Positions 1 through 11,500 of a DNA stretch of 64,000 bases are shown here, piece after piece. Location: the NCBI GenBank assembly GCA_030581615.1, contig JAKTTT010000014.1, forward strand, positions 248,001 to 312,000, read 5' to 3'. This DNA comes from Alloascoidea africana. Lineage: Eukaryota; Ascomycota; Alloascoideomycetes; Alloascoideales; Alloascoideaceae. The notes under the pieces are model-generated. The model was not told where the DNA came from. It saw only the letters and a program-made list of their open reading frames with translations, and made no database searches. Numbering within the stretch: position 1 is the stretch's first letter; the number at the start of each line of letters is the position of its first letter. The position numbers and the translations under genes were made by a program.

Positions 1-1032
1 GAAGAGTATTGTTTTCGGACATGAAATTTGTATTGTATGTGTAACGAAAATATGATAGACATGATAATGCTAGAAACCCTAGGATGGAATAAAGTATCTG
101 ACTTACTGAAGGTGCCTCCAAATGCCATTAATTGTTTGTCAAATTCTGAAAGCATTTTTAGCTCAGACCCATTAAAGAAATAAGTTCATAATCACAGCTC
201 TCAGAAAATTGAGAGAGCCAACAATAGAGCAAGATGCTTCACTTTATGATACAACTGTATCGGTGAAACCAAAAGGATAAGGACATCCTACCATGTACAT
301 TCAGATCATAACCTGGCAGAGATAAGCGTTTATTAAATGATTTTCTGCTCTAGTTTGAAGCGTGGGGCTTTTTGCTGAGGCATTTCATTATATGCATGCC
401 AAACAGAAAGGATAACTAGTCGTGTTTTGCTAAGCGCTACACTCTTGTATCCAGATGATTATCTTCCATTCTTTTCCCAATTAGTTTTTAGGAGATTCAG
501 TTCTCATTCTCCGATGGTTTTATTAACAGGCAAGGGATGCTTGTCAAAAGATGACCAATCGCCATATTTTCTTGTTCATTTGAGGTCTGATAAAAAGCCC
601 CTATTTGGTTTATACTCAATTCCAATACTCAGTGTTTGGCATTAAACTGACATTAGTCTTTCATAGTAGTTTTTAAACAGTTTATAGGTATAATGCAGAG
701 CAAGCAATAATTCATAAAACCAAATACAGAAGAAACATCGCAATACATAATCTTTCTTTCACAACTGTAGGAACTTGAAAAGTTAAAACCTTTGGTCAAG
801 AAACCACTGAAAGTATAAAATCGGCCCTTGCTCGTTACTATAAATTCTCTAGAGTTTGCATTTTTCAAAAGAATTTTTCATCTCTAGTATATCCTCGTTT
901 TGTGCTATTCCTTTCCAAACGCCGAAATCCTTTAGATACAAATTTACTCAGAAAAATTTGGTGTATTCGTATCACTTCTCTTATATTATAGTTCTACTAT
1001 CTAACGCCTTTGTTCTAAAAGGAAGCTTTGAA
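1..1032. other. Gene-free left end and zinc-transporter promoter
   Basis: I see no gene I can support in this stretch. Short open frames are present but show no family features. The right part serves as the promoter of the zinc transporter. A TATA-like run (TATAAAA) lies near 813-820, about 215 bases before the chosen ATG. A run reading ACCTTTGGT near 789 loosely resembles a zinc-responsive element half but is not a full match. Confidence 0.4.
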
Positions 1033-2670
1033 ATGTTTGATTACTTGAAAACCCAAATGCTTACAAAAAAGCTATGTTTTCTGGTCATCATTATAAGATG
1101 TGCCGTTTGTACTGTCAGCTTATCTACGCAAACAACAGCAATGACTAGTTGCCATTTTCATGGTTCCATTCAGCACTGTGTAAACGAGGAGGGAACAGAA
1201 GTCTACGTCTCTTCTTCTTCAACAGAGCATGCGCCAACCACTACTGGTTGCCACTCACATGGCAATACAGTCTTTTGTATTGACGGAACAAGTGAATTTC
1301 AAAAACATGAGCATCACCAAACCGCAACGCAGAAATCAGCAATCACAACTTCTGGAGAGTCGAGTGAAGTTACTAGTTGTCATTTCCACGGCTCAACACA
1401 ATTCTGTAAAAATGGTGAAGGAGAAGAAGGGTTCATTAGTCCTGCCCCGACAGAGGTGAACAACGCGCCTTCAGCGTACACAGGCTGCCACTCGCATGGT
1501 CCAGATACGTTTTGCCTGATTGGTGAAAACGAAGTCCAATTTATTACAGAGAAAAGCAAATCGAACAAAGATAACTCCAAGGACAGCAATCCCAAAAAAA
1601 ATTGCCATTTCCATGCTGGTGTTGAGCATTGTGTTGAAGATGAAGTGGACGGAAAAGCTTCAAGCTGCGAATTTGTGAAAAGAGATTACAACATCCGGCT
1701 CCGTATTGGTCTCTTGTTTGCAATTTTAGCGAGTAGTGGAGCTGCAGTATATTCTCCCATTGTTCTCAAGAGATTCACGAACCTAAATCTTGATGGTATT
1801 GTTTTTACTATTATTAAACAATTTGGAACTGGCGTTATCATCTCGACAGCTTTGATACATCTTTTAACTCATGCACAGCTCATGTTTAGCAACCCGTGCA
1901 TAGGGGAGCTAGGTTATGAGAGCGTGTGCACTTCTCTAGTCCTTGCCGGGCTTTTCATTGCTTTCTGTATTGACGCTATTTCAACAAGACTTGTGAACAA
2001 GCGGCAAGCACAATTAGCTATTCAAGCGAGTAGCCAATTCAAAGAAGAAGTTGAAAGTCAGACAGAGAGAAACGAAGTCAATATTGTAGAAGGCGGGCGA
2101 CCGAACGAGAAAGGGGCGGATAGTAGCTCTTCGAACTCACGAGTTGGGGTGGAACATGGCCATGATCATGGCGCTACCATAGATCGAGCTGACGACAAGG
2201 TCACCGTTGCCCTACTGGAATCTGGGATTATATTCCATTCTATTCTCATTGGAATTACGTTGGTTGTAGCAGGAGATTCTGGTTTTATCACCCTGTTTGT
2301 TGTAATTCTGTTCCATCAAATGTTTGAAGGATTGGCTCTTGGTTCGAGAATTGCTGGTTTGTCCAAAGTTCGATTTTTTGGCAAGTTATTTATGGCCTTT
2401 TGGTACGCAATCATAACACCTATCGGAATGGCTATTGGGATTGGAGTACTAAACAAATTCAATGGATCAGACAAAGGCACATTAATCGCACTGGGCACTC
2501 TAGATTCTGTGTCTGCTGGAGTTTTACTTTGGACTGGTGTTGTTGAAATGTGGGCCGGAGACTGGATATTTGGAAAACTCAACACTGAGGGATGGACTAA
2601 AGTGATTTCGGCGTTTGTTTCTCTGGTAAGTGGGATGCTGTTGATGAGCTTGCTTGGTAAATGGGCATAG
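1033..2670 (+). CDS. ZIP-family zinc transporter with repeated CHxHG ectodomain
   Basis: This is a 545-residue ZIP (Zrt/Irt-like) transporter, expected to bring zinc into the cytosol across the plasma membrane. A hydrophobic signal-like segment (about residues 9-28) is followed by an ectodomain (about 37-206) with five modules of the form C-H-x-H-G/A-(x)n-C. The last reads CHFHAGVEHC, a motif common in fungal ZIP proteins. The membrane domain starts near residue 221. It carries the ZIP helix-4 signature HSILIGITL near 400, the helix-5 HQMFEG near 427 and a His-rich cytosolic loop (HGHDHG). Yeast Zrt1/Zrt2 are shorter (about 375-420 residues), and the extra length here is the ectodomain. The open frame extends upstream to 856 without an ATG; 1033 is the first ATG, and 1057 is a plausible alternative that leaves a cleaner signal peptide. 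Family assignment is firm; metal specificity is inferred. Confidence 0.9.
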   Translation: MFDYLKTQMLTKKLCFLVIIIRCAVCTVSLSTQTTAMTSCHFHGSIQHCVNEEGTEVYVSSSSTEHAPTTTGCHSHGNTVFCIDGTSEFQKHEHHQTATQKSAITTSGESSEVTSCHFHGSTQFCKNGEGEEGFISPAPTEVNNAPSAYTGCHSHGPDTFCLIGENEVQFITEKSKSNKDNSKDSNPKKNCHFHAGVEHCVEDEVDGKASSCEFVKRDYNIRLRIGLLFAILASSGAAVYSPIVLKRFTNLNLDGIVFTIIKQFGTGVIISTALIHLLTHAQLMFSNPCIGELGYESVCTSLVLAGLFIAFCIDAISTRLVNKRQAQLAIQASSQFKEEVESQTERNEVNIVEGGRPNEKGADSSSSNSRVGVEHGHDHGATIDRADDKVTVALLESGIIFHSILIGITLVVAGDSGFITLFVVILFHQMFEGLALGSRIAGLSKVRFFGKLFMAFWYAIITPIGMAIGIGVLNKFNGSDKGTLIALGTLDSVSAGVLLWTGVVEMWAGDWIFGKLNTEGWTKVISAFVSLVSGMLLMSLLGKWA

Positions 2671-5148
2671 AACGATACGTAGTTAAGGGCAAAAGAAGAT
2701 CATCTTTGTCGAACTACCGCGCGCGTCTTCGTGCACAAAGAACTGTTATCATGGATTCCAGCAAACAAGCAAACTACTGTAATTCTTTAATATTAATTGA
2801 CCTTCTATTAAAAAAAATGACGTAGTCTGGTTTTCTCTGATACAGCTGAATCACGGATTCTAAATGAATGAGCGGAAAGGTTTGGCCAGTCGTTCTGTTT
2901 CTCTCCCCCTCAAAGTAGACAAGTAGAACCTTTCCCACATTATCAATTGCTAAAAATTGAGATTGCCTAGATTGACGCGTTCAATAATGCTCCTAAGTTT
3001 ACAAGTCAGATGAATTGCCTTTTCAAAAGAAGGTCTTGAAGTATTCTCTTTGTGCGGCTTCTAGAGCCTGAAAAGATTAACTTTTACCCACAGTAATTAG
3101 TTTTTCCGTTTTTTGCACTATACGTTAACAAGCTACTTTAAGTATCTTCTCAGGAAAATTCACAGAAGGGTGTAGAACACATTTAACAATAGCCAAAAAA
3201 GCGAGCCAGATTTATGAGATATCAAACATTTCAACCTCAAGTCTAGATATAGTTCAAAAGTATTACTCATTGCAGGTTTATCCTTTTCTCAGGATCATTC
3301 TTTAGGAAAACCTTGTCAACCGGATAATCTTCCCTAATCATGGCTCGTGTGGGGGTACAATATTTTGCTTTGGGGCTAGTGGTGAATCATCAATAGCGCA
3401 GTTTAGGTGGAGATGCGAGCCACAATTTAGGAATAAGAATACATCATTAGGTGTATACTCAATATTTTATGCATAGAGTACTTTAGCGTAGGGCTTGAAA
3501 AAATGGGGTAAAAATCAACGGTCGCGTTTTTGAAGACCTTCTACAACTTTTTGTAATACTTGGAATAAGTTTTGAATTTACGACTTCAAAGTTTTTTTTA
3601 TTTAGAATAATCTGAGATGTACTATTTGTTGCATTTGAGGGTAAATTAATATCAGCTTTGTTATTTGGTGGGGATGGTTTTAAGAAGTTGTCTCTTTAAA
3701 TATGGTGCAATAACAATGAAGAACAGTCCATTCTTAGTATGCTTCCCGTTCAGTAATGAGCAACTCCTTCAGGTTTTAGTTAGCCTATTCTATTTCAAGA
3801 TTATCACTTGTAGGAAATGGCCCCTTTCCATTCACGCCTTTTCTAGCCAGTCAGATAAATCTGATTTGTTTTTAGACATTTTTTCAGCGTTTCTTTTAAA
3901 AAAGGTCGCGGGGCAAAGAGCGATGACTTTCCCAACATACTGTTATAGCATAACAAGTAATACTTAGCAAAAAACTGGAGAATCGCTATGCTCAATAAAG
4001 TGAGCAAAATATTCTTAAAGATCAAAGATTAAAGTAGGAAACCAACTTGGGGCACAACCGAATTAACTCTAGACCCTTAGATTCGGGCCCAACCAAGAAA
4101 AAAGTACCATTTATTAACCATAGACTGTGGACTCTCCGTATCTATACAACGTTCCATTTTCCTGATAGCAAAATGTCTGAAATGAAGTTTGGGATAGAGG
4201 TGTTCTTCCTAGTACAATTATGTTGAAAGTGGAGGTTGTACACAACAACTGTATTGTTCCAGAAGAAGGCCTAGGAAGGTTCAACATGGGCTTTTCCCTT
4301 GTAGCCTGTTCTTAAAGTCTGGGATAGACCAACTGGCCCTGCAAACCTTAAGAATAAAAGCTTTAGAAGTTCTGCCTATCCTGCATAAAACGAATTGTTA
4401 GAATGCCTTGCCGTAGGGCAAAAACGAGACGAATCAAAAGCTTTATATTACATAGCGTTTCGGAAAATTTATTTTGTTAATAGAGGTCCCTCTTCAGTAA
4501 AACACGATGCACATTTAGAACGACAATTGTTCCAGGTCACCTAATTATCCGGTATTACATATCAAAGTGGACTTTAACAAGGTTCACAGTTATCGTATTG
4601 TCATTCGTTTATCAAAATGTGGGGTAAAACAAATGAAAATGGCTTTCTAAAAATCCTCCTCTGCATAAAGTTTTACAAACTTACATACGAGAAAAGTTAA
4701 ATCGGAGGAAATCACGAAAAGTGCATATCAGTTGTTCCACGTCTCCTAATCAAAGGCCATCACCAGTGATAGTTCTTGGTTGCTATGCCTTTCCAGATTT
4801 CAAGCTGTGTAAATTTGAACAAATGACTTTTAGTAAAATAACAAGGGTGGCGACAAAAATCTCAACTTATTCCAGCTTAAGCTAAGCGCTCGGTTTGGAT
4901 TACATTTCATTCGTTCCTCAGCAAGTAACTATAACCGTTTTTAAGGTTTTATGATAAGCCTTTTGTTAAACGTTAACAATCTTTTCCCCAGCTGGCCAGT
5001 ATGATTTCTTAGTTAGATTGCGCCCTGTACGTTCTCTTCTACTCAACTTAGCCTAAGGTCGCAGATGTGTCAACTACAATTTGGAAAAATGGAATAGCAT
5101 ATATTGATTGAGGTGTGTATGGAGAGAGAACCGGCGCGTTTCCCCATC
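2671..5148. other. Long gene-free interval
   Basis: About 2.5 kb between the zinc transporter and the sugar porter. I found no coding region, tRNA or repeat that I can support. The best open frame (3665-3967) has no family features. The tract is moderately AT-rich, with a few homopolymer runs. It may hold an RNA gene that cannot be recognised by eye. Confidence 0.4.
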
Positions 5149-5155
5149 TATAAAA
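5149..5155 (+). promoter_or_regulatory. TATA box of the sugar-porter gene
   Basis: TATAAAA lies 105 bases upstream of the ATG at 5260. It sits inside the longer open frame that begins at 5104, which argues against any start upstream of it. Confidence 0.6.
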
Positions 5156-5259
5156 GTCAAGCATCTTGCATCTTTTTCCCAACACCAATCCCAAGTTCTT
5201 TTTGCCCATCTTTTCCTTTTTCTGTATCCAATTCTCTGCTACTTCTAATTAGCAAAAAA

Positions 5260-6897
5260 ATGTTTCGTTTTCGTTTACGATCCAGAGATGAAAGCAGTCC
5301 ACCAGAAAACTGGAATTGGGTTCTTTTCCTTTTAGTCATGGTATTTGGTTTGTTAGGATCTGCACGAGGGTTTGATGAAGGAAACATCGCTCAGTCGGTA
5401 AATCAGCCCTCCTTTATTGAGAGGTTTGGGCTTCATGATCCAGCATTGTCAGCCAGTGAGAAAGCAAACCGACTATCAAATGTTACTGCTATGGTCCAGA
5501 TCGGGAGTGTTGCTGGCGCTCTTATCTCAATTTTCAGTGTTGATTACATCGGCAGAGTGAGATCTTTACAAGTTTTATGTGTACTTTGGATCGTCGGCGC
5601 CGTCATTCAAATAAGCTCATCGAGCATAGGACAACTTTATGCTGGGAGATTCATTGCGGGTATTGGTATCGGACAGACCACAGCAGTTGGCCCGACGTAT
5701 CTTTCTGAAGCATCACCAAATAAAATCCGGGGGCTTTGCACTTGCATGTTTGCAGGATCAGTATATATAGGAATTATGCTGGGCTATTTTGCAAATTATG
5801 GAACAACTCTCCACATTTCAGATAATGATAGCAAGCAGTGGATTGTTCCTACCTCACTTCAAATTGTATTTGCTGGAGTAATTCTGATTGGATCTTTCTT
5901 CGTTTATGAAAGTCCCCGTTGGTTAGTGAAAGTGAATAGGAATAACGAAGCTTTGCGAAACTTGGCAAAAATTCGCGGACGTTCTGAAGATGATGCGTTT
6001 GTGGTGGCGGAGCTACTTGACATAACGGATGGCTTAAAAAGAGAAATTCAGGAAGCGGGAGAAGCAAGTTGGATTACTCTATGGAAAGAACTCTTCATGC
6101 TGAAATCTAACAGATACAGGATCATGCTTGGTATAGCCTCTCAGCTACTTTCGCAATGGTCTGGCGCCAATGCCATCACTATCTACGCTCCAACGTTTTT
6201 CAGCATGGTTGGAATTAGTGGACAGCACGAGAAGATGTTTGGTACCGCAATATTTGGAGTTGTCAAATTTGTGGCAGCAATGACATGTGCTTTTTTCCTG
6301 ATTGATAGGCTGGGGAGAAGAAAATCTCTTTACACAGGTATATCTCTTCAGCTGATCTCTATCCTCTATGTCTGTATATACCTTGCTGTTGTGCCAAATG
6401 CTTCTGATAGGAACAAGCAGACAACCTCAGAGAGGCATGCTGGGATTGGAGCCATAGTCATGATTTACCTCAGTGGTGTGGGATGGGCAATGGGTTGGAA
6501 CTCCATTCAATATTTGATAAATGCTGAGATGTTCCCCCTGAGACTTAGAAATCTGGCAGTTTCAATCACTATGGTCGTTCATTTCGCGAATCAGTATGGA
6601 AACTCTAAAGCAGTGCCCTCAATGTTGCTCGCAATGGACAAATGGGGTGCCATGTTGTTCTTTGCACTTATTACACTCATTGGGCTTTGTTGGGTGTGGT
6701 TCTTCTTGCCAGAGCTATCTGGAAGAAGCTTGGAAAGCATGGAGGATATTTTTAACTTGCCTTGGTACTTGGTTGGTCGTAAAGGTCCTAAGATGTGCCC
6801 AGACGTCTCCACCGTTAGCCAACTTGTTAATAATAAAGATGAAGACATAGAAAAAACTTCAGACATTGAACACCTCGAAGAAACACAAACAAGGTGA
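5260..6897 (+). CDS. MFS sugar-porter family transporter
   Basis: A 545-residue major facilitator of the sugar-porter family, a 12-helix plasma-membrane carrier probably taking up a hexose, polyol or related compound. Visible family marks are ARGFDEG at the end of helix 1, GRVRSLQ after helix 2, AGRFIAGIGIG in helix 4, ESPRWL after helix 6 and DRLGRRK after helix 8. The central loop (around residues 215-280) is hydrophilic and the C-terminus is acidic. The frame is open from 5104, but the first ATG is 5260, downstream of a TATA box. The helix-1 region differs from the canonical hexose transporters and looks closer to fungal quinate- or polyol-type porters. Substrate cannot be read from the sequence. 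Confidence 0.88.
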   Translation: MFRFRLRSRDESSPPENWNWVLFLLVMVFGLLGSARGFDEGNIAQSVNQPSFIERFGLHDPALSASEKANRLSNVTAMVQIGSVAGALISIFSVDYIGRVRSLQVLCVLWIVGAVIQISSSSIGQLYAGRFIAGIGIGQTTAVGPTYLSEASPNKIRGLCTCMFAGSVYIGIMLGYFANYGTTLHISDNDSKQWIVPTSLQIVFAGVILIGSFFVYESPRWLVKVNRNNEALRNLAKIRGRSEDDAFVVAELLDITDGLKREIQEAGEASWITLWKELFMLKSNRYRIMLGIASQLLSQWSGANAITIYAPTFFSMVGISGQHEKMFGTAIFGVVKFVAAMTCAFFLIDRLGRRKSLYTGISLQLISILYVCIYLAVVPNASDRNKQTTSERHAGIGAIVMIYLSGVGWAMGWNSIQYLINAEMFPLRLRNLAVSITMVVHFANQYGNSKAVPSMLLAMDKWGAMLFFALITLIGLCWVWFFLPELSGRSLESMEDIFNLPWYLVGRKGPKMCPDVSTVSQLVNNKDEDIEKTSDIEHLEETQTR

Positions 6898-8540
6898 TTT
6901 TTTGCAGTAAGTAGTTAGTACAATATTATGGGTTGAACTTAATGTTATGAAATGTTTTTTGATTTGGAACCTATTAAATGTATTCCTTTAGAAACCTTAG
7001 TTTTAATAGATTTTCTTTTCAGCTTTTACCTTCAAAAGACTTTGAAATTTCCTTTTTCTGGAGTAAATCTTAAAACAGTAGTTACATGGTCACAAAGTCA
7101 TGCTGCAAGACTTTATAGATGGCTTACCAAATTAGCCTAGAATTTTTCACAGTTAAATAGTCTCCTTTTTGAGAGCGATATCATTGCTACACAATGTCAC
7201 CCCTGTATAGCTCTTTTAGACTGAACTTATAGAACGAATTGATGCTTTCTTTCAATGTAGCTTGTGGCCAGATGGACCATTTTTTAGAGATTTTGCTACA
7301 CGCCACGGCCTCTTTGACTGGTGTTGCCTTTAATATTAGCATCTTCAAAATAAAAAGCTACTTTGTTCCTGTGCCCTAATATTTTCCTGATATTCGCGTG
7401 ATTTGAATAAACTTGACCAGAGAAGGAAGCAAAAAATAGCAAACCAAGAAGTCAGTTAATGTCGAAAAGAATGAAAGGAAATCTACCTGATCCATAGTTT
7501 TTAATTAATGGCAGATACGAGAACAGAGTTAGTCTTATAATTTAAACGCTCGTGGGTAGCCAAACATTCGACTCATCTAAGTGAAGTTTTGGCGGTAAGA
7601 ACCTTTCTGTCGACAAAAACATTAGGATACCCATTTACAACGACTTCCATTTAAAATGGTTAAAGGAATACATAAAATACGTTCTCAATAATCAGTTAGT
7701 CATTACAAAACATCAGGTTCATACCATACATTTCACTTTTATCCCAAGAAATCCTCCCGTTGGTGGTTCTTCAATGTTCTCAATGCTCCCAGTTTTTTCC
7801 TGTAACTTGCGTTCTGACTAGAACCGCTATATTCTCCTTTGAAGCCTCTCATTAATGATTATTTGCGAAATATCTGAATCAAGTACTGCAGTTTAGTAAA
7901 CGATCAAGACACACAACAAGTAGAAGAAATGCTTTGATGTTAAGATTCAAATCCGGCAAGATGTCTTACATAATAATATGCATCAACGCAGATAAAGCTG
8001 CCTAAACAAGTAATGCTGAACTATTCCGTAGGCTGAACATAAGAAACAAAATCGGGAGGGTTCAAATTAGCTTGGCTTTTCCTAACAAGCACTATAGAAA
8101 ATACCGTAGATTGGACTTTTTAATACAGTTGGGAAATGTAAAATAATGACTTTTGGTATCAGTTGGTCAGCTCTAATAGCAGTGAGTCATTTTCCCCATG
8201 TAACTAATACACGCGCAATTGATCAACGCATTAGACGACAATTCAAACAAAGGAAATCAGGTTCGTCGTTTACCAGCAAAAACCATAGGATATAGCTAAC
8301 TCTGAAGAGCTTCACCTCTCGGGAATACTCTCTAGATAGCGAGAACGGAAGAAGTGGAAACAAAAAGTTGAGATTTCTGTACTGTTTCACATTATTTTAA
8401 TAAAGCACAGAAATCGTGATCTAAAACAGAAAACACAGAAAAGAGCTGGAACTGGAATTATCTTCTATACCACCTTTTTCAAAGAACGTGTCCAAGTGAG
8501 AAAACAAGCTACTACGAGCCTTCTCGACGCCACCCTCAAC
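6898..8540. other. Gene-free interval before UBX5-like gene
   Basis: About 1.6 kb with no gene I can support. The small frame at 6952-7140 shows no family features. The right end presumably holds the promoter of the UBX protein; I see no clear TATA box there. Confidence 0.4.
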
Positions 8541-11500
8541 ATGGATCAGGGAAGCGACCTTGAGCTCTTTCTCTCGATAACTGCCACCGACAGAGCAACG
8601 GCCAAACACTTTTTGCAAGTTGCCGATGACCTTGAAACAGCAATCGTGCTGTATTTTGAAAACGGGGGTCGATCACTGTCCAAAGAAGAACTAGAAGCAT
8701 CATCAAAATCCCAGTCACATTCTAGTTCTTCGGCAAAAACTGACGATAGAAAAAAAAGAGTTCCCAGTTCATGGACTAAATACAACGAAAAGGAGATTGC
8801 AAAGAAAAAGTATGAAGAAAGTATTCAAGGAAAGGCAAAACCAAAATCAAAATCAAAAACCAGGTCTAAATCAAAGTCTAGCTCAAAATCAAGAGCAAAG
8901 TCCAGGCATAGTACTGGTAGAGATGAAACCACTAATAGAAAATCTGGAAAGGAAAAAGCGCATATCAGTCCCACACTTTCACTTGATGATATTGAAGGAG
9001 TTCACAACAGAAACGCCAATATCAAAATGAGCCTCGAGGATGAGAATGGAATGGATCTGGAGGATGCAAAGCTAGCGGAAATGCTCGAGACACAGTTCCA
9101 TGGAAGGACAAAGCAGCCGTTTGCTGATCTCTTGGATCCATACACCAATTTACAAGATGCTCAGAACAAGAATGTTGAAGAGGGAAACAGTGTCGCTTTT
9201 GAATCTGGAATCTCTACTAAAATTGAAGCATCTTTTCCTGATCACACACAAGAAAGGCAAACACCAAAAAGTTCCAGCGCCATTCCATACATGAGCTATA
9301 AAGAGGTTTTGAAAATGGCGGCACGAAGTATAGGATTGGATATAAACGGGAATCCACTTTCCTCTGCTTCACAACAAAGCAAGCCAACAAGAGCTGAACC
9401 CATTACTCATTCTCGCCCCAGTGTGACGCCGTTTTCGGATTCGATACAAACCCACATACCAAAAACAACCAGAGCCGACAGAAGGGAAAGTAAGCAATCA
9501 CAGCCACAATCACAACCGCCAGCTATTGCGGAAACAAAAAAGGATGAACCGTCTCAACCAAAACACGAAATCTTAATCAATCCTCAGAAAGCAAAAGCGA
9601 AATATCAGGAGTATGATTACGAGGGCGTGGAAGCAATCGACTCTTTGCCACTAGATTCATTACCTCCAACAGACTTGATAACACACACAACCGTGCAAGA
9701 GGCTAGGCATGATGCCAGGCAATTGTTGACAAAGACCACGTCTAATGTGAGAACATCTGCGACTACAAAATATATCCTTGTAAATTTTCAGGACAGCAAA
9801 AGACCCGAATGTCAACTACTCAACCGGGATTTTTGGTCCGATTCGGAGGTGAAGCATTTTGTCAGAAACAATTTTTATTTTCTGCAGTTTGAAAAAACAA
9901 GCATAGAAGGAAAACAGTATGAGAGAAATTATGGATTTCGTAAGTTTCCTCACATGGCAATACTTGATCCTATTAGCGGAGAAAGAATACGGTGCTGGGA
10001 GTACATGGTTGGTATTGAGGAATGGGTTGGTCAGGCTTTGAAGACTTTGAAAGGATACCCGGTTCCATATTCCAATGTGAACACGTCTGAAGAAGCCAAG
10101 ACATCATCAAAGCAGGACCCCAGACGAGTGGCCAGAAAAGAAAAGGAGCCGGTAGCAGAAATAGTACCAGATTCAGACTCAGAGTCTGATGATAATGAAG
10201 TATTCTATGACTTTGAGCCCGATGAATACAACGTCAATCCTAGAGGATTTACAGAAGAGCAACTGATTGAACTGGCATTAAAAAAGAGTCTTGGGGAGAG
10301 TGTCGACATCCCGGTTCCTAGAGATCAGGAAACACAGAGCAGTAGCACTGGCACTTCAAAATCAAAAGCTAAAGCTACATCCAGCACTTCTGATAGAAAG
10401 CATCATCATCATCAGTCCCGCCACCATCGTCATAAGAGCTCTGGATTTTACGATGATATATCAAAAGAAAAACAAAGAGCTAAAAAAAGGGCGAAAGAAA
10501 AAGAAAAGGAAAAACAGAAAGAGAAAGAGAAAGAAGTGGAAAAGGAGAAACAGAAACAAATTGAAAAAGAAAAAGAAGAGCTCAAAAGAAAAAAGCTTGA
10601 TCGTCCTTTTAAACTGGATGTCTCCAAGATTCCCTTTTCAACAAAAGAATCTGATAGAGGAGATCATGGCAATTCCCAAGTTCCTGATTCAAGTAAACCT
10701 CAGTTGCATTTTTCAACACCTGCTGTTACAAGCCCACCATCAAGAGCAAAATCTCCTCTGGGAATCTCAACAACTAGGGGAATAAATATGGGATTTAATC
10801 CATTCCCATTTGCCTTGGGATTGCAAGACCAGATGTCATTGCAAGGAAGTCGGGGTCCGTTGGGTCCGTTGGGTCCTTTGGATGCAATTTTACCTGTTGC
10901 TCAGGTGCCTGTCTCTTCAGCTTCTACAAACGCTAGCTGGGATAAGAGCAATGAGATCACTAATACGAGTCGTTTAAAAACTGTTTCAAGATCCAAATCT
11001 AGGTCATTGTCCAGGAGAAGACGTCCTAAATTTGTTCTGGATGATGATGACGATAGGGAGGCAAGGGCGAACCTTCAAGAAAAGGAGAACAAAGCACAGG
11101 GAGAAACTCAGATGAGAGCGCCAGTAGTTACGTCATCGGCTGTTCCAGCTTCTACTGCACTTCCATCAGATAACACAAAATCTTTTTTGTCTATAGGATC
11201 CTCGAGAATAGAGAAAATTAATGAGGAACAGAGACAAGAATTAGAAAGGCAGAATCCGAAGAAACCCCTGGATAAAGTGGATCACGAACCAGAGCTGTAT
11301 ATGACTTCCGTTTTCCACAACCCAAGTCAAGCAGCAGCCCGGTCAAAAGGGCTATCTCAGGAAGCAAACGGGGATAAAGCTCTACAGCAAGAGCCTGGAG
11401 CTGAAACTGATCTTCAAGCACAGCTGTCTAATTTGCTTCCTCAACTAACTTCGCTTGATCTTCAACAGCCTGTCACTCTACGGGATCTGAATTTAACCAA

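Noticed and set aside
856-1032. Upstream extension of the zinc transporter
   Set aside because: The frame begins with TTG, not ATG, and a TATA-like box lies only about 40 bases before it. The first ATG at 1033 gives a signal peptide soon after.
3665-3967. 100-codon open frame between the transporters
   Set aside because: No family motif, and mixed hydrophobic and basic composition as expected for chance frames in AT-rich DNA.
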